NCBI GenBank assembly: GCA_030427525.1
Contig: JAUIBD010000001.1
Span: 137,767-201,766, forward strand
From: a bacterium
Lineage (GTDB): Bacteria; Patescibacteriota; Saccharimonadia; Saccharimonadales; Saccharimonadaceae
Reading direction: 5' to 3'
Length of the DNA stretch: 64,000 nt
The position numbers and the translations under genes were made by a program. Shown here piece by piece: positions 1 to 8,883 of this stretch (positions are counted from its first letter, which is position 1; every line of letters starts with the position of its first letter). Below the pieces are notes generated by a model. That model had not been told where the DNA came from and made no database searches. It saw only the letters and a program-made list of their open reading frames with translations.

Positions 1-883
1 CGACTTTTATCTCTGTACCAAGTGCGGCATCTATCATCGATATATGCTCATCACTTAAGATCAAATCTCCCTCGCGTGTGAACTTTTTATGAGCTTTCAC
101 GCGTATGTGCACATATAAGTCACCTTTCGGCGCATTAGCAGTTGCCTCGCCCCTTTCTTTTAAGCGAATCGTTGCACCATCATCGATACCTGCCGGAACT
201 TTTAGGGTAACCGTTTGCTTGCGACGTTCTGTGCCTTTGCCATGGCACACAGTACATTCTTTCTCTGGAACTTTACCTCGGCCCTGGCACGTTTCACAAA
301 CAACTGCCTGTTGAATTGCGCCAAACATAGTATTCATCACACGTGTTTGCTGACCAGCACCTTTACACGTATCACAAGTTTTCATGCTGTGTCCTGGCTC
401 TACAGTCGAACCTTTGCAGTGGCTACACTCGTCTTCCATAGTAAGCTCGAGTTCGCGCTCTACGCCGAACACAGCCTGCTCGAACGAAAGTGTAATTTGT
501 GTTTCAACATCGCGACCTCGTTGTGGTCCACGTGATGTTTGGCCGCCACCAAAAAATTGTCCGAATATATCGCCAAGTCCGCCATCGCCAAAGTCAAAGT
601 GAACGTTTTGGCCATTAAACCCACCAAAGCCTTCAAATGGGTTACCGCCACCACCTCCCCCAGCGCCACCTACGCCAGCATGGCCGAATTGATCGTAGCG
701 TTGACGTTTCTGTTTGTCTTTCAGCACTTCGTAGGCTTCATTGGCTTCTTTAAATTTTGTTTCGTCACCGCCTTCTTTGTCAGGGTGATATTTTACAGCC
801 AATTTCCGAAAAGCCTTCTTGATTTCGTCATCAGAAGCAGTTTTTTCTACACCTAAAATTTCATAGTAATCACGTTTTGACAT
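1..883 (-). CDS. dnaJ: Chaperone protein DnaJ (C-terminal part beyond window)
   Basis: Hsp40 co-chaperone that stimulates the DnaK ATPase and delivers unfolded clients in the cytoplasm. The translation begins [12 protein letters not shown] and shows a full J-domain with the HPD motif in YHPDKEG, then a Gly/Phe-rich linker (about residues 75-110), then four zinc-binding repeats with cores CSHCKG, CDTCKG, CETCQG and CTVCHG. The reading frame is open to position 1, so the C-terminal substrate-binding domain is cut by the window edge. The ATG lies 8 nt after a TATACT box, so the mRNA is probably leaderless or nearly so. A perfect CIRCE operator lies just upstream. DnaK and GrpE are encoded on the same strand further upstream. 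Confidence 0.96.
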   Translation of the reverse strand, partial: MSKRDYYEILGVEKTASDDEIKKAFRKLAVKYHPDKEGGDETKFKEANEAYEVLKDKQKRQRYDQFGHAGVGGAGGGGGGNPFEGFGGFNGQNVHFDFGDGGLGDIFGQFFGGGQTSRGPQRGRDVETQITLSFEQAVFGVERELELTMEDECSHCKGSTVEPGHSMKTCDTCKGAGQQTRVMNTMFGAIQQAVVCETCQGRGKVPEKECTVCHGKGTERRKQTVTLKVPAGIDDGATIRLKERGEATANAPKGDLYVHIRVKAHKKFTREGDLILSDEHISMIDAALGTEIKV

Positions 884-902
884 CTGTTATTAGTATAAAG
901 AT

Positions 903-929
903 TTAGCACTCAAAATGCAAGAGTGCTAA
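903..929 (-). promoter_or_regulatory. CIRCE operator (HrcA site) of dnaJ
   Basis: Perfect inverted repeat TTAGCACTC-N9-GAGTGCTAA, the CIRCE consensus. Read on the minus strand, a -35-like TTGCAT lies in the 9-nt spacer and is 17 nt from the TATACT box at 892-897. HrcA bound here would therefore cover the -35 element of dnaJ. Confidence 0.95.
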
Positions 930-936
930 TCGTTGC

Positions 937-1914
937 CTACTCACGTTCTAGACTATGGTCGGTCTCATCAGCGATATCATGACCAATAATCTCCTCTATC
1001 AAATCTTCAACGGTGAGAACACCTACTACTTTATCGTCCTTTTCTATGGCTACCATATGAGTCTTCAGGCCAAAAAATTTTCGAAGCATCGTATCAAGCG
1101 CTGTACGGCTGCCTACCAGAATAGTTTTGTGTAGTCTAAAGTCGGTAACTGCTACTGGGTACTCATCGAAGTCGATGTCTACCATATCTTTCATCAAAAG
1201 CACGCCGTAACACTGGCTAAGTTTACTATCAAACACTGGCACCCGGCTATAGCCTTTCTCTTTTATTTCGTCGACAGTTTTTGCATCAAGGATCGCAGTG
1301 TTTTTCAGCCAGTACACTTCCTTGATTGGTTGCATTATGCTGCCGACTTGCTTTTCACTCATCTGCAAAGCTGCTTGAATAATCTCAACTTCATCTTCGT
1401 CGAGTTCACTGTCGCCTTTGTGATGTTCGCCCACTATCATCCCCAGTTCATCGCGTGAATGAAGCTGACGCTCTTCCTTCGAAATCAACGCATCAAGCAG
1501 TAGCTGAATTGGTTTTGAAAATATATAGGTAATCGCAATAACTACTCTCAAAAATGGTGCAAAGAATGCACAGAAACGTAACGCAAACCGTGCAAATACC
1601 GCCTGGGGTATAACTTCGCCAAATATCACAATTAAAATCGTGCTGATGAACCCGGCTAAAATCCCCTGAAAATGTGGCTCGAGAATAAGTGATAGCGTAG
1701 ACACCATGGCAATATTGCCGAATAGAATACTTGCGAGGCTAAGGTGCGTTTTTTGACGCAATGGTAATACCCTGGCAGCATCCTTGTTACCAAGTTTTTT
1801 CTTGCGTCGCAGGTCATCTAAATCGAGTGACATCAGCGAAATATTAAGTCCAGAAAAAATTGCCGACAGGCCGACAAGAATAATAACTTCAATGACAAGA
1901 ATCGCTATATTCAC
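937..1914 (-). CDS. CNNM/CorC-type membrane protein with CBS domains
   Basis: Integral membrane protein of the CNNM (DUF21)/HlyC-CorC family, linked in other bacteria to Mg2+ or Co2+ efflux. The N-terminal half (residues 1-140) has four hydrophobic segments with the family-like FSGLNISLMSL and FGEVIPQAVFA stretches. The C-terminal half carries a CBS pair (for example RVPVFDS and VVGVLTVEDLIEEI). Translation starts at GTG, 7 nt after a TATAAT box, so the mRNA is probably leaderless. At 325 aa it ends after the CBS pair and lacks the extra C-terminal CorC_HlyC domain seen in longer homologues. A second family member lies at 43910-44926. Confidence 0.85.
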   Translation of the reverse strand: MNIAILVIEVIILVGLSAIFSGLNISLMSLDLDDLRRKKKLGNKDAARVLPLRQKTHLSLASILFGNIAMVSTLSLILEPHFQGILAGFISTILIVIFGEVIPQAVFARFALRFCAFFAPFLRVVIAITYIFSKPIQLLLDALISKEERQLHSRDELGMIVGEHHKGDSELDEDEVEIIQAALQMSEKQVGSIMQPIKEVYWLKNTAILDAKTVDEIKEKGYSRVPVFDSKLSQCYGVLLMKDMVDIDFDEYPVAVTDFRLHKTILVGSRTALDTMLRKFFGLKTHMVAIEKDDKVVGVLTVEDLIEEIIGHDIADETDHSLERE

Positions 1915-1943
1915 TGAGACTATTATACGATATTACCCTGTCA

Positions 1944-3077
1944 CTAGTGGTAATTGCCGCCAGTATTGGTAATGTGCAGGTCGTGTGGATGACTTTCAAT
2001 CAAAGATGCTTGCGTAATTTGAATTAATTCACCGTCTGCCTGCGCCTCGGCAACACTGGGTGTACCCAAATAGAATAATCCTGAAACTACGCCCCCCTTG
2101 AATTGGTCTACTAGTTGCTCGACTGTTCCGGAACAAGGAATTATACCTTCTACGCCTTCGGCTATTAGGGTATCTTTGCCGCTATAATTTTTGCCATGAA
2201 ACTCGTCTTCTGAACTTACCTCAAGCCCACGCTTCATTGAAGCCAGCGAACCCATACCGCGGTATTCTTTGAATGTATAGGTTTTGGCACCATTCAGTAG
2301 TGAGTTGTAGCTCGCTGGTACGTCTTTTGCGGCTATCTCAAATAATCTTCCTGGTGATTCCTCGCAGGCTGCAAACATACGCCCCATCATTACCGTACTT
2401 GCTCCAGCGACAATTGCTTTTACCACATCGCCTGAGTTTATAATGCCGCCATCAGCTATTAGTGGTACGTCAGCTTTTTTAGCAATGGGTGCAATTTCAA
2501 GTAGAGCACTGAGTTGCGGTACACCCATGCCTGAGACAATTCTCGTGGAACAAATTGCTCCTGGACCCATGCCAACACGCAGGCCATCTGCGCCAGCATC
2601 GATTAAAGCCGTGGCTGCTTCAGCTGTAGCAACACTGCCTGCAATGACGTCCAAGTTGAAATTCTTTTTTACATATATAGTTGCTTCGATCACTTTTTTC
2701 GCATAACCATGCGCAGAATCTATCAAAATTGCATCCGCGCCAGCTTCTATGAGCGCTGCGACACGCTTTTCATAGCCTTTGCTCGAACCGACTGCAGCTG
2801 CTGCATGATACCCAGCTTTTTTTACCTTTCTTACTTCTGTTGCCTGAGCCTCAATAGTCAGGTTTCTATGTATTATGCCAATGCCCCCTTGCTTTGCTAA
2901 TGCAATGGCTAGCTCGCCTTCTGTCACAGTGTCCATAGGCGAAGAAACAAAAGGAGCCGTCAAGCGAATGTTGCGACTCAATCGTGTGTCTAGTTGTATT
3001 TCGTCTCGTTCAAAGTCGGTATAGCCCGGCTTGACCAAAACATCGTTGAATGTGAGATATGTTTTTAGTGTGTCCAT
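1944..3077 (-). CDS. guaB: IMP dehydrogenase, CBS-less short form
   Basis: Oxidises IMP to XMP with NAD+, the committed step of guanine nucleotide synthesis. The (beta/alpha)8 barrel is complete: the N-terminal [12 protein letters not shown], the catalytic loop GPGAICSTR with nucleophile Cys176, the phosphate-binding [11 protein letters not shown], and a flap-like [11 protein letters not shown]. Bacterial GuaB normally has about 480-500 residues with two CBS domains inserted after residue ~90. Here the barrel runs straight through, giving 377 aa. GMP reductase is a less likely alternative because the EYRGMGS flap region favours IMPDH. The ATG is 5 nt after TATACT (3083-3088), so the mRNA is probably leaderless. 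Confidence 0.88.
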   Translation of the reverse strand: MDTLKTYLTFNDVLVKPGYTDFERDEIQLDTRLSRNIRLTAPFVSSPMDTVTEGELAIALAKQGGIGIIHRNLTIEAQATEVRKVKKAGYHAAAAVGSSKGYEKRVAALIEAGADAILIDSAHGYAKKVIEATIYVKKNFNLDVIAGSVATAEAATALIDAGADGLRVGMGPGAICSTRIVSGMGVPQLSALLEIAPIAKKADVPLIADGGIINSGDVVKAIVAGASTVMMGRMFAACEESPGRLFEIAAKDVPASYNSLLNGAKTYTFKEYRGMGSLASMKRGLEVSSEDEFHGKNYSGKDTLIAEGVEGIIPCSGTVEQLVDQFKGGVVSGLFYLGTPSVAEAQADGELIQITQASLIESHPHDLHITNTGGNYH

Positions 3078-3158
3078 GCTTTAGTATACCTGAACTAATG
3101 TGTATATGTAAAAGTAGGCAACACGATGTTGCCTACTTTCTCATTTTTACTACTCGAC

Positions 3159-5039
3159 TTACTTTTCGTCGATGACTTCGCCTTCTACAGGTTCGTCTTT
3201 TTCAGATTTCTTTTCGTCTGATTCACCTTCTGCTGGCGCTGCCTGCTCGTACATTTTTGCACCGATGGGCATGATTGCGTCGTTTAAAGCTTTCATGGCT
3301 GCTTCAAGTTCTTCCTTGTCGTCAGAATCTTTCTTTTCTTCGGCAGTCTTTACAGCCTCTTCAATGGTTTTCTTGTCTTCATCAGAAATCTTGTCTTTAT
3401 ACTCGTCTGGCATTTTCTTTGCCTGGTAGATCGCGTTTTCTAGCATGTTCTTTGCATCTACAGCTTCACGCTTTTTCTTGTCTTCATCAGCATGCGCTTC
3501 GGCTTCTTTTTGCGCCTTTTCGATGTCTTCTTTAGACATATTGCCAGATTCCTGGATAGTAATGGATTGCTCTTTACCGGTGCCCTTATCTTTTGCTGTT
3601 ACGTTCAATAGACCGTTTGCATCGAGGTTGAAGGTTACTTCGATTTGCGGTACACCACGTGGCGCTGGTGCAATGCCGTCTAGTACGAATTTGCCCAGTG
3701 ATTTGTTGTCCTGTGCGAATTCGCGCTCACCTTGCAGTACATGAATTTCTACCTGCGGCTGGTTGTCTGCAGCAGTTGAAAATGTCTCAGACTTACTGGT
3801 AGGAATGGTTGTGTTTCGTTCAATTAGCTTGGTCGTTACATTACCCATGGTTTCAATACCAAGGCTTAGTGGTGTCACGTCTAGCAGCAGTACGTCTTTT
3901 ACGTCACCAGCCAGCACACCACCCTGTATCGCAGCGCCGATTGCCACAACTTCGTCTGGGTTGACACCTTGCATAGGGTCTTTGCCGAAGATTTCTTTCA
4001 CTTTCTCAACCACGGCTGGCATACGTGTCATACCACCAACCAAGACAACTTCGTTGATGTCTTTGGCTGAAAGCTTGGCGTCTTTAAGCGCTTTTTCAAC
4101 TGGCTCGACTGTTTTCTGGATGAGGTCTGCTACAAGATCTTCAAGCTTCGAACGAGTCAGTGTATACTCAAAATGCTTTGGACCATCCGCGTCTGCGGTT
4201 AAGAATGGCAAGTTGATATCGACTTGCGGTGTGCTAGAAAGCTCTTTCTTTGCTTTTTCTGCTTCGTCTTTCAGACGCTGCAGGGCTGCGTTGTCTTTCT
4301 TTAAGTCGATGCCTTCTTGCTTCTTGAATTCTTCTAGGAAGTGGTCGACAATCCTATTGTCGAAGTCTTCACCACCCAGGTGAGTGTCGCCATTGGTGCT
4401 TTTTACTTCAAACACACCGTCGCCAAGCTCTAGAACGGATACGTCGAAGGTACCGCCACCGAGGTCGAATACGACTATCTTTTCTTCTTTGCCTTTGTCT
4501 AGACCGTAGGCTAGGGCAGCTGCAGTTGGCTCGTTTATGATTCGCTTTACTTCCAGGCCAGCGATTTTACCGGCGTCTTTGGTAGCCTGACGCTGTGAAT
4601 CGTCAAAGTATGCAGGCACGGTAATGACCGCTTCTGTCACAGGTTCGCCAAGGTGTTTCTCGGCGTCAGCTTTTAGCTTGCCCAGGATCATTGCAGAGAC
4701 TTCTTCTGGCGTGTAATCTTTGCCGTCCATCTTTACTGCAACACCAGTGCCTTTTTTCACGATTTCAAATGGCATGATGTCGTGATCTTTTTGGACTTCT
4801 TTGTCGCTGAATTTACGGCCAATCAAACGCTTCACACCGTAAATGGTGTTTTTTGCGTTCGTTACTCGCTGTCGTTGGGCTACTTGGCCAACAATTCGTT
4901 CGCCTTTTTTAGTTACTGCTACAACGCTTGGTGTGGTGCGGTTGCCTTCTGCATTGGCAATTACCTCTGGCTTGCCTGCTACCATGTAGGCAACTGCAGA
5001 GTTAGTTGTTCCTAGGTCGATTCCGATAATTTTTCCCAT
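3159..5039 (-). CDS. dnaK: Molecular chaperone DnaK (Hsp70)
   Basis: ATP-dependent chaperone working with DnaJ and GrpE. The 626-aa length is normal. It shows the N-terminal [13 protein letters not shown] phosphate loop, [30 protein letters not shown] and [13 protein letters not shown] of the nucleotide-binding domain, the linker [15 protein letters not shown], then the beta-sandwich and helical lid, and a Lys/Glu-rich C-terminus ending EGEVIDEK. The start has a strong Shine-Dalgarno (AGGAGG) 9 nt upstream. It is transcribed from its own promoter (5127-5155), which is overlapped by CIRCE, and is separated from grpE by a terminator. Confidence 0.98.
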   Translation of the reverse strand: MGKIIGIDLGTTNSAVAYMVAGKPEVIANAEGNRTTPSVVAVTKKGERIVGQVAQRQRVTNAKNTIYGVKRLIGRKFSDKEVQKDHDIMPFEIVKKGTGVAVKMDGKDYTPEEVSAMILGKLKADAEKHLGEPVTEAVITVPAYFDDSQRQATKDAGKIAGLEVKRIINEPTAAALAYGLDKGKEEKIVVFDLGGGTFDVSVLELGDGVFEVKSTNGDTHLGGEDFDNRIVDHFLEEFKKQEGIDLKKDNAALQRLKDEAEKAKKELSSTPQVDINLPFLTADADGPKHFEYTLTRSKLEDLVADLIQKTVEPVEKALKDAKLSAKDINEVVLVGGMTRMPAVVEKVKEIFGKDPMQGVNPDEVVAIGAAIQGGVLAGDVKDVLLLDVTPLSLGIETMGNVTTKLIERNTTIPTSKSETFSTAADNQPQVEIHVLQGEREFAQDNKSLGKFVLDGIAPAPRGVPQIEVTFNLDANGLLNVTAKDKGTGKEQSITIQESGNMSKEDIEKAQKEAEAHADEDKKKREAVDAKNMLENAIYQAKKMPDEYKDKISDEDKKTIEEAVKTAEEKKDSDDKEELEAAMKALNDAIMPIGAKMYEQAAPAEGESDEKKSEKDEPVEGEVIDEK

Positions 5040-5089
5040 GTAGGGTTCCTCCTATTTTATGATAAGTATGTAAAATCTTTGTAAATTTC

Positions 5090-5116
5090 TTGGCACTCCT
5101 CGCAGAATAGTGCCAA
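5090..5116 (-). promoter_or_regulatory. Variant CIRCE-like operator in the dnaK leader
   Basis: Inverted repeat TTGGCACTC-N9-TAGTGCCAA with the same 9-9-9 geometry as CIRCE but with the third base changed to G. It lies about 10 nt downstream of the -10 box, inside the dnaK 5' leader. The same TTGGCACTC half-site occurs before hrcA. It looks like a second HrcA site; binding is inferred. Confidence 0.6.
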
Positions 5117-5126
5117 ATCTACTTCC

Positions 5127-5155
5127 ATAATAGCGAGTTAGCACTCTCGTGTCAA
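5127..5155 (-). promoter_or_regulatory. dnaK promoter (TTGACA-N17-TATTAT)
   Basis: On the minus strand TTGACA (5150-5155) is followed by 17 nt and TATTAT (5127-5132), a near-consensus housekeeping-sigma promoter. The -35 hexamer sits in the spacer of the CIRCE at 5138-5164, so repressor and polymerase would compete for it. Confidence 0.8.
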
Positions 5156-5164
5156 GAGTGCTAA
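5138..5164 (-). promoter_or_regulatory. CIRCE operator (HrcA site) of dnaK
   Basis: Perfect TTAGCACTC-N9-GAGTGCTAA. The palindrome extends by four more bases on each side (CGAG and CTCG). It covers the -35 element and spacer of the dnaK promoter. Confidence 0.96.
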
Positions 5165-5190
5165 CTCGTGTCTTTACCTCTGTTGAAAAC

Positions 5191-5220
5191 AAAAAGTACC
5201 CAGATTTTGGGCACTTTTTT
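5191..5220 (-). terminator. Intrinsic terminator after grpE
   Basis: Hairpin AAAAGT-CCCA / TGGG-ACTTTT with A/T tracts on both sides, between the grpE stop and the dnaK promoter. It should end the hrcA-grpE transcript and may work in both directions. Confidence 0.7.
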
Positions 5221-5232
5221 GGCATTATTGGC

Positions 5233-5697
5233 TTACTTTCGAGTAACTTTTACCATTGCATGACGCATGGGCGTGCCATTCAGCGTATAGCCAGCTTGCA
5301 GCTCTTCGGCAATGACTTCTTGTTCGCCGGTGGTGTCTTCATCGAACTGGATTGCTTCGTGGAGCTCTGGGTTAAACGCCGTACCTGGTGTGGCTTCGAT
5401 GCGTTTCACATTCAATGCTTCGAGTGATTTTTCAAGATTTTTCACTAGCCCTGCGATACCTTGTGCCCACTTGTTATCTGCTAGCTCGGCTGGTGTATGT
5501 GCAATTGCACGCTCGATGTTATCAATAACAGGAAGAAGTTTTAATATCGCACTAGATTGCCCACTATCACGAGCAAAAGCTTTTTCAGCTTCCATTCGTT
5601 TTCGATAGTTTTCGAAATCAGCTCTCGTGCGCTGGAGATCAAGTGTGAGGTCGGCTATCTGCTGCTGCAGGTCATCCTGTTGTTTACTTTTTGCCAT
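5233..5697 (-). CDS. grpE: Nucleotide exchange factor GrpE
   Basis: Releases ADP from DnaK. At 154 aa it is compact. The N-terminal half is a long heptad-rich helix (QQQIADLTLDLQRTRADFENYRKRME), including the family signature around FENYRKR. The C-terminal beta-wing domain is recognisable from NPELHEAIQ, then VIAEELQAGYTLNG and ending RHAMVKVTRK. An AAGGAGG Shine-Dalgarno precedes the ATG, and the start overlaps the end of the 51-aa membrane protein gene by 14 nt. Third gene of the hrcA transcript. Confidence 0.95.
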   Translation of the reverse strand: MAKSKQQDDLQQQIADLTLDLQRTRADFENYRKRMEAEKAFARDSGQSSAILKLLPVIDNIERAIAHTPAELADNKWAQGIAGLVKNLEKSLEALNVKRIEATPGTAFNPELHEAIQFDEDTTGEQEVIAEELQAGYTLNGTPMRHAMVKVTRK

Positions 5698-5839
5698 TCC
5701 GCCTCCTTGAAATTATCGGTATTTCTGCTCCGGAATATATGATGTATGCAAATACAACTCCTAATGCAACAATTAGCGTAACTACACCTATCGCCCATGT
5801 CGGCCAGTTGCTCATCATTTCACCGAACAATTCCGCCAT
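5684..5839 (-). CDS. Small single-pass membrane protein between hrcA and grpE (51 aa)
   Basis: A 51-codon frame starting MAELFGEMMSNWPTW. It has one hydrophobic helix (about residues 16-36, containing VVTLIVALGVVFAYII) and a basic C-terminus (SRRRNGKK). It starts 1 nt after the hrcA stop with a GAGGAG Shine-Dalgarno inside hrcA, and overlaps grpE by 14 nt. That spacing supports real, coupled translation. The function is unknown. Its place inside the heat-shock operon suggests expression under HrcA control. Confidence 0.7.
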   Translation of the reverse strand: MAELFGEMMSNWPTWAIGVVTLIVALGVVFAYIIYSGAEIPIISRRRNGKK

Positions 5840-5840
5840 A

Positions 5841-6545
5841 TTATAATGTCTCCTCGAGCATTGCCCCTGTTTGGCGTACTAGTCGCATAACTCGGCCATA
5901 GCTCTGGCGGGTTGGGCCTAGCACACCGATGTAGCTGTTGTCTGAAAACGGCGAACGGAAACGACTGATGATTAGCGTTGCGCCGCTGCTTTTTCCAATA
6001 GGGTTTTCGCTACCAATGAATACGTTCAACGGTTCGTTTGGCGCAGCTTCTCGCAGCCATGGCTCGAGATTGTCGAGCAACCGCGCAACTGATTGCGCAT
6101 GATTACCGTTCATAAATTCTGGCTGGCTAAATAGATTTCCCATTCCACTGAGGTACAGCTCATCACCAATCGTTGCGAGGCCAAGGTTTGAAGTGAGATC
6201 GACTAAACTGTCGACGGCGCTACGAATTGCCCTATCTGCACGTGAACCATGTGTTGCTACACGTGCTTCGATAGCACGCGAGCTACGGTCAGGAGCCTGT
6301 AATTGTTCCTGCTGCTGCGTGAGTAGGTTTACGTAAAATCGGTAGCCTTTGTCTGTGGGAATACGACCAGCGCTGGTGTGGGGCTGACTAATCAAGCCTA
6401 GTTCTTCAAGTTTCGCCATCTCGCTGCGAATCGTTGCGCTAGAAACATTAAATAGCTTCGCCAGTGTAACACTACCAACCGGCGCGGCAACTTCAGCGTA
6501 TTGCTCGATGATTGAAGAAAGAATGGCGATTTGTCGCTCTGTCAT
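5841..6545 (-). CDS. hrcA: Heat-inducible transcription repressor HrcA, short form
   Basis: Repressor that binds CIRCE. The N-terminal winged helix is clear: [12 protein letters not shown], then [21 protein letters not shown], then [22 protein letters not shown]. The C-terminus [19 protein letters not shown] matches the usual HrcA end. At 234 aa it is about 100 residues shorter than typical HrcA, with the central dimerisation/insert region reduced. The start at 6545 (MTERQ) is preferred over an in-frame ATG at 6581. It lies 6 nt after TATAAT, while the longer start lies inside the operator-promoter region. It probably represses itself, dnaK and dnaJ. Confidence 0.93.
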   Translation of the reverse strand: MTERQIAILSSIIEQYAEVAAPVGSVTLAKLFNVSSATIRSEMAKLEELGLISQPHTSAGRIPTDKGYRFYVNLLTQQQEQLQAPDRSSRAIEARVATHGSRADRAIRSAVDSLVDLTSNLGLATIGDELYLSGMGNLFSQPEFMNGNHAQSVARLLDNLEPWLREAAPNEPLNVFIGSENPIGKSSGATLIISRFRSPFSDNSYIGVLGPTRQSYGRVMRLVRQTGAMLEETL

Positions 6546-6551
6546 GCTTGC

Positions 6552-6592
6552 ATTATAGCGTGTGTTTGGCACTCTGGTCAAGCGAGTGCCAG
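6552..6592 (-). promoter_or_regulatory. hrcA promoter with CIRCE-like operator
   Basis: The inverted repeat TTGGCACTC-N9-GAGTGCCAG (6566-6592) has CIRCE geometry with two changed positions. On the minus strand TTGACC inside its spacer pairs with TATAAT (6552-6557) at 18 nt. The ATG begins 6 nt after the -10 box, so the hrcA mRNA should be leaderless and autoregulated. Confidence 0.75.
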
Positions 6593-6593
6593 A

Positions 6594-7316
6594 CTACGAG
6601 TTCTTTAGTTGTGTGAGTATTTCTTTGGCTACTTCTTTTGCGCGTTTATTTTCTTCACTATTATCAGAACCATCTACCACGCGTGCTATCGTTTTTGACA
6701 CACGCTCAAGACTATCATTCACAACATAGTGGAAATAATCTTTACTCAGGGCCTCTTCCAGCTCTTCAAGCGCTGACTGCTTTCTATTCTTTAGTTCTGC
6801 TTCTGTCATCTGTTCCCTGCCCGTCAAACGCTTCATCCACTCACCAAAGCTTGGCGGAACAACGAAAAATATCGTCGTATCTTGTTTTGCATCACGCACA
6901 TTGGAGACACCCTCTCTTGCCACCTCATTAATGGGTACTTTTCCGCTTTTGTGTGCACGTTCTAATTCTCGTACACTAATTCCAGATACTTGTTGGTTAT
7001 GAATTAATTCTGCTTCTAAATACATACCATTCCTCAAATCGGTCAGCACGTCTTCCTCAGATCGAAAGAAATATTGCACGCCATTTTGTTCCATGACACC
7101 ATTTCGCAATTTCGGTGGGCGTGTGGTATCAGAAACAACTTGATGAAAATGACTGTGTTGTACCAAATAATCTATTATTGCATTGCGGCCACTTCCTGTG
7201 ATGCCTTGCAATATAACGAAGGGCATTTCGCTCAAAAGTCGCTTTGCTTCGATAGACGGGCTATAACCCTGAAGAATCTTCTCAAACTCATCACGTTTAT
7301 GTAGTACAACTTCCAT
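6594..7316 (-). CDS. Guanylate-kinase-like protein with altered P-loop
   Basis: A 240-aa P-loop protein with guanylate kinase layout: PFVILQGITGSGRNA (P-loop), VVSDTTRPPKLRNG (GMP-binding TTR-P), a VQYFF segment, and an EELEEAL helix near the C-terminus with YFHYVVND, as in GMK. The lysine of GxxGxGK[ST] is replaced by Arg (R44), followed by Asn instead of Ser/Thr, so normal catalysis is doubtful. It may bind nucleotide without phosphorylating it. Translation starts 6 nt after a TATAAG box. It lies upstream of hrcA on the same strand but is separated from it by the hrcA promoter. Confidence 0.65.
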   Translation of the reverse strand: MEVVLHKRDEFEKILQGYSPSIEAKRLLSEMPFVILQGITGSGRNAIIDYLVQHSHFHQVVSDTTRPPKLRNGVMEQNGVQYFFRSEEDVLTDLRNGMYLEAELIHNQQVSGISVRELERAHKSGKVPINEVAREGVSNVRDAKQDTTIFFVVPPSFGEWMKRLTGREQMTEAELKNRKQSALEELEEALSKDYFHYVVNDSLERVSKTIARVVDGSDNSEENKRAKEVAKEILTQLKNS

Positions 7317-7365
7317 ACACTACTTATATCACACCGACAAGTATAGTGCTGTATACTTAAATACA

Positions 7366-8883
7366 ATGACATTGCACAAGGCTGCAGTACTGGTAAGGGG
7401 AGTTACGGGTTCAAGCCAGTTCTTTTGGGTGGTTCTTGGGTTTTTTGTTTTAGGTTCCACATGGGTAGCGACAGCTAGTTTGTACCCCATGGCTTTTGAT
7501 GAAGAGTTTCATTTTGGCCTAATACAACTGTATTCACAACATTGGTTGCCATACGGAATTGAAAATACCCGTGACCTTGCTCAGTATGGTGCCGCAGCGG
7601 CCGATCCATCGTACTTATACCACTACCTAATGAGTTTTCCATATCGTTTATTTGACTGGTTTGGGTTATCGCAAACGGCAAACATTATATTACTTCGGCT
7701 CATTAATGTTGCGTTGGTAGCGTTGTCGATTGTTATATTCAGAAAAGCTCTACTGGCGGCCAGGGTTTCAAAACCTGTTGCAAATGCGTCTGTAGCAGCT
7801 TTCTCGCTCGTACCAATTCTGCCTATGATGGCAGGTCAACTAAACTATGACAACCTTTTGTTGGTTATGGTCGCACTGTGCTTTCTGCTACTATTTCGTA
7901 TTACCGAGTACGTCCGCACTCACAAGAATTTACCAACTACACTAACTCTGGCATTCCTTGGCACGGTACTCATCACTATGCCTATAAAATATGCGTTTTT
8001 ACCAATTGTGCTAGGTATGGGACTATGGCTGACCTGGCTCATATTTGTTGTTGTTCGCAAGCAAGGCTTGCACCCATTTCGGGCACATATTTTCAGTAGT
8101 CTGAAAAATACTAGCAAGCTAACAGCTTGGAGTCTAGCAGCTTTATTCGTTGCTGGCGCTTTCTTTAACATTCGCTACTTCGAAAACTATATTCGTTACA
8201 ATAGCCCGATTCCTGATTGTTCGGTGGTGTTTAGTGAAGAAGCATGCATGGAATACGGCCCCTGGGCCCGTAATAAAAATTACAAGGAAAACTTGGACCC
8301 TAGTTTTGAAGCCAAGTCTTATCCCGAGTACATGATTGCAGATTGGACAACTGGCATGGTTATGCGACTTACGTTTGCCGTTGCCGGGCCAACTAACGGC
8401 TACCAGACCAAACCGCCCTTACCCCTCCATTGGCCAATTGCGGCGATAGTCGTTTTTTCTGGTTTACTCGCCCTGCTTCGGTATGGCAAAACGCTGTATA
8501 AAAAGTGGCCGTATATTGGTGCCGCTTCGCTAGTAAGCATCGTTTACGTCGGTACACTGTCGCTTAAGCTCTACAATGAATATGCTGCCACGGGTATTCC
8601 TGTTGCAATTAACGGACGATACCTGCTGCCGCTAATACCCGTTGTTATGGCTATGTGTCTGCAGGCTCTGCTGTATGCGGCGGGTCAACTAAAAATCAAG
8701 AACTATGTCATTGCTATCCTAGCCGTGCTATTCATTGTTGCATTCATACAAGGTGGTGGTGTATTTACCTACATCGTTCAGTCAGAAGCGCATTGGTTCT
8801 GGGATGGTTGGGGGCAAGCGAGTTGGAAAATATTACATGGCGTAATTAGTTTCTTTACGTGGCAGTACAACTGGTTTATTTAG
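7366..8883 (+). CDS. Polytopic membrane protein, GT-C glycosyltransferase-like
   Basis: 505 aa with about 11 hydrophobic segments. After the first helix comes an acidic extracytoplasmic motif, PMAFDEEFHFGLI, which resembles the catalytic Asp/Glu loop of GT-C or PMT-like glycosyltransferases. A larger soluble loop follows at about residues 275-330 (containing CSVVFSEEACMEYGP). This fits a lipid-linked sugar transferase acting on surface glycans, but the substrate is unknown. The ATG lies 8 nt after TATACT, so translation is probably leaderless. The 3' end overlaps the convergent gene at 8880-9485 by 4 nt. Confidence 0.55.
   Translation: MTLHKAAVLVRGVTGSSQFFWVVLGFFVLGSTWVATASLYPMAFDEEFHFGLIQLYSQHWLPYGIENTRDLAQYGAAAADPSYLYHYLMSFPYRLFDWFGLSQTANIILLRLINVALVALSIVIFRKALLAARVSKPVANASVAAFSLVPILPMMAGQLNYDNLLLVMVALCFLLLFRITEYVRTHKNLPTTLTLAFLGTVLITMPIKYAFLPIVLGMGLWLTWLIFVVVRKQGLHPFRAHIFSSLKNTSKLTAWSLAALFVAGAFFNIRYFENYIRYNSPIPDCSVVFSEEACMEYGPWARNKNYKENLDPSFEAKSYPEYMIADWTTGMVMRLTFAVAGPTNGYQTKPPLPLHWPIAAIVVFSGLLALLRYGKTLYKKWPYIGAASLVSIVYVGTLSLKLYNEYAATGIPVAINGRYLLPLIPVVMAMCLQALLYAAGQLKIKNYVIAILAVLFIVAFIQGGGVFTYIVQSEAHWFWDGWGQASWKILHGVISFFTWQYNWFI

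Noticed and set aside
3763..4383. 206-aa frame antisense to dnaK
   Set aside because: Ser/Thr-rich complement of a conserved gene, without ribosome site or promoter.
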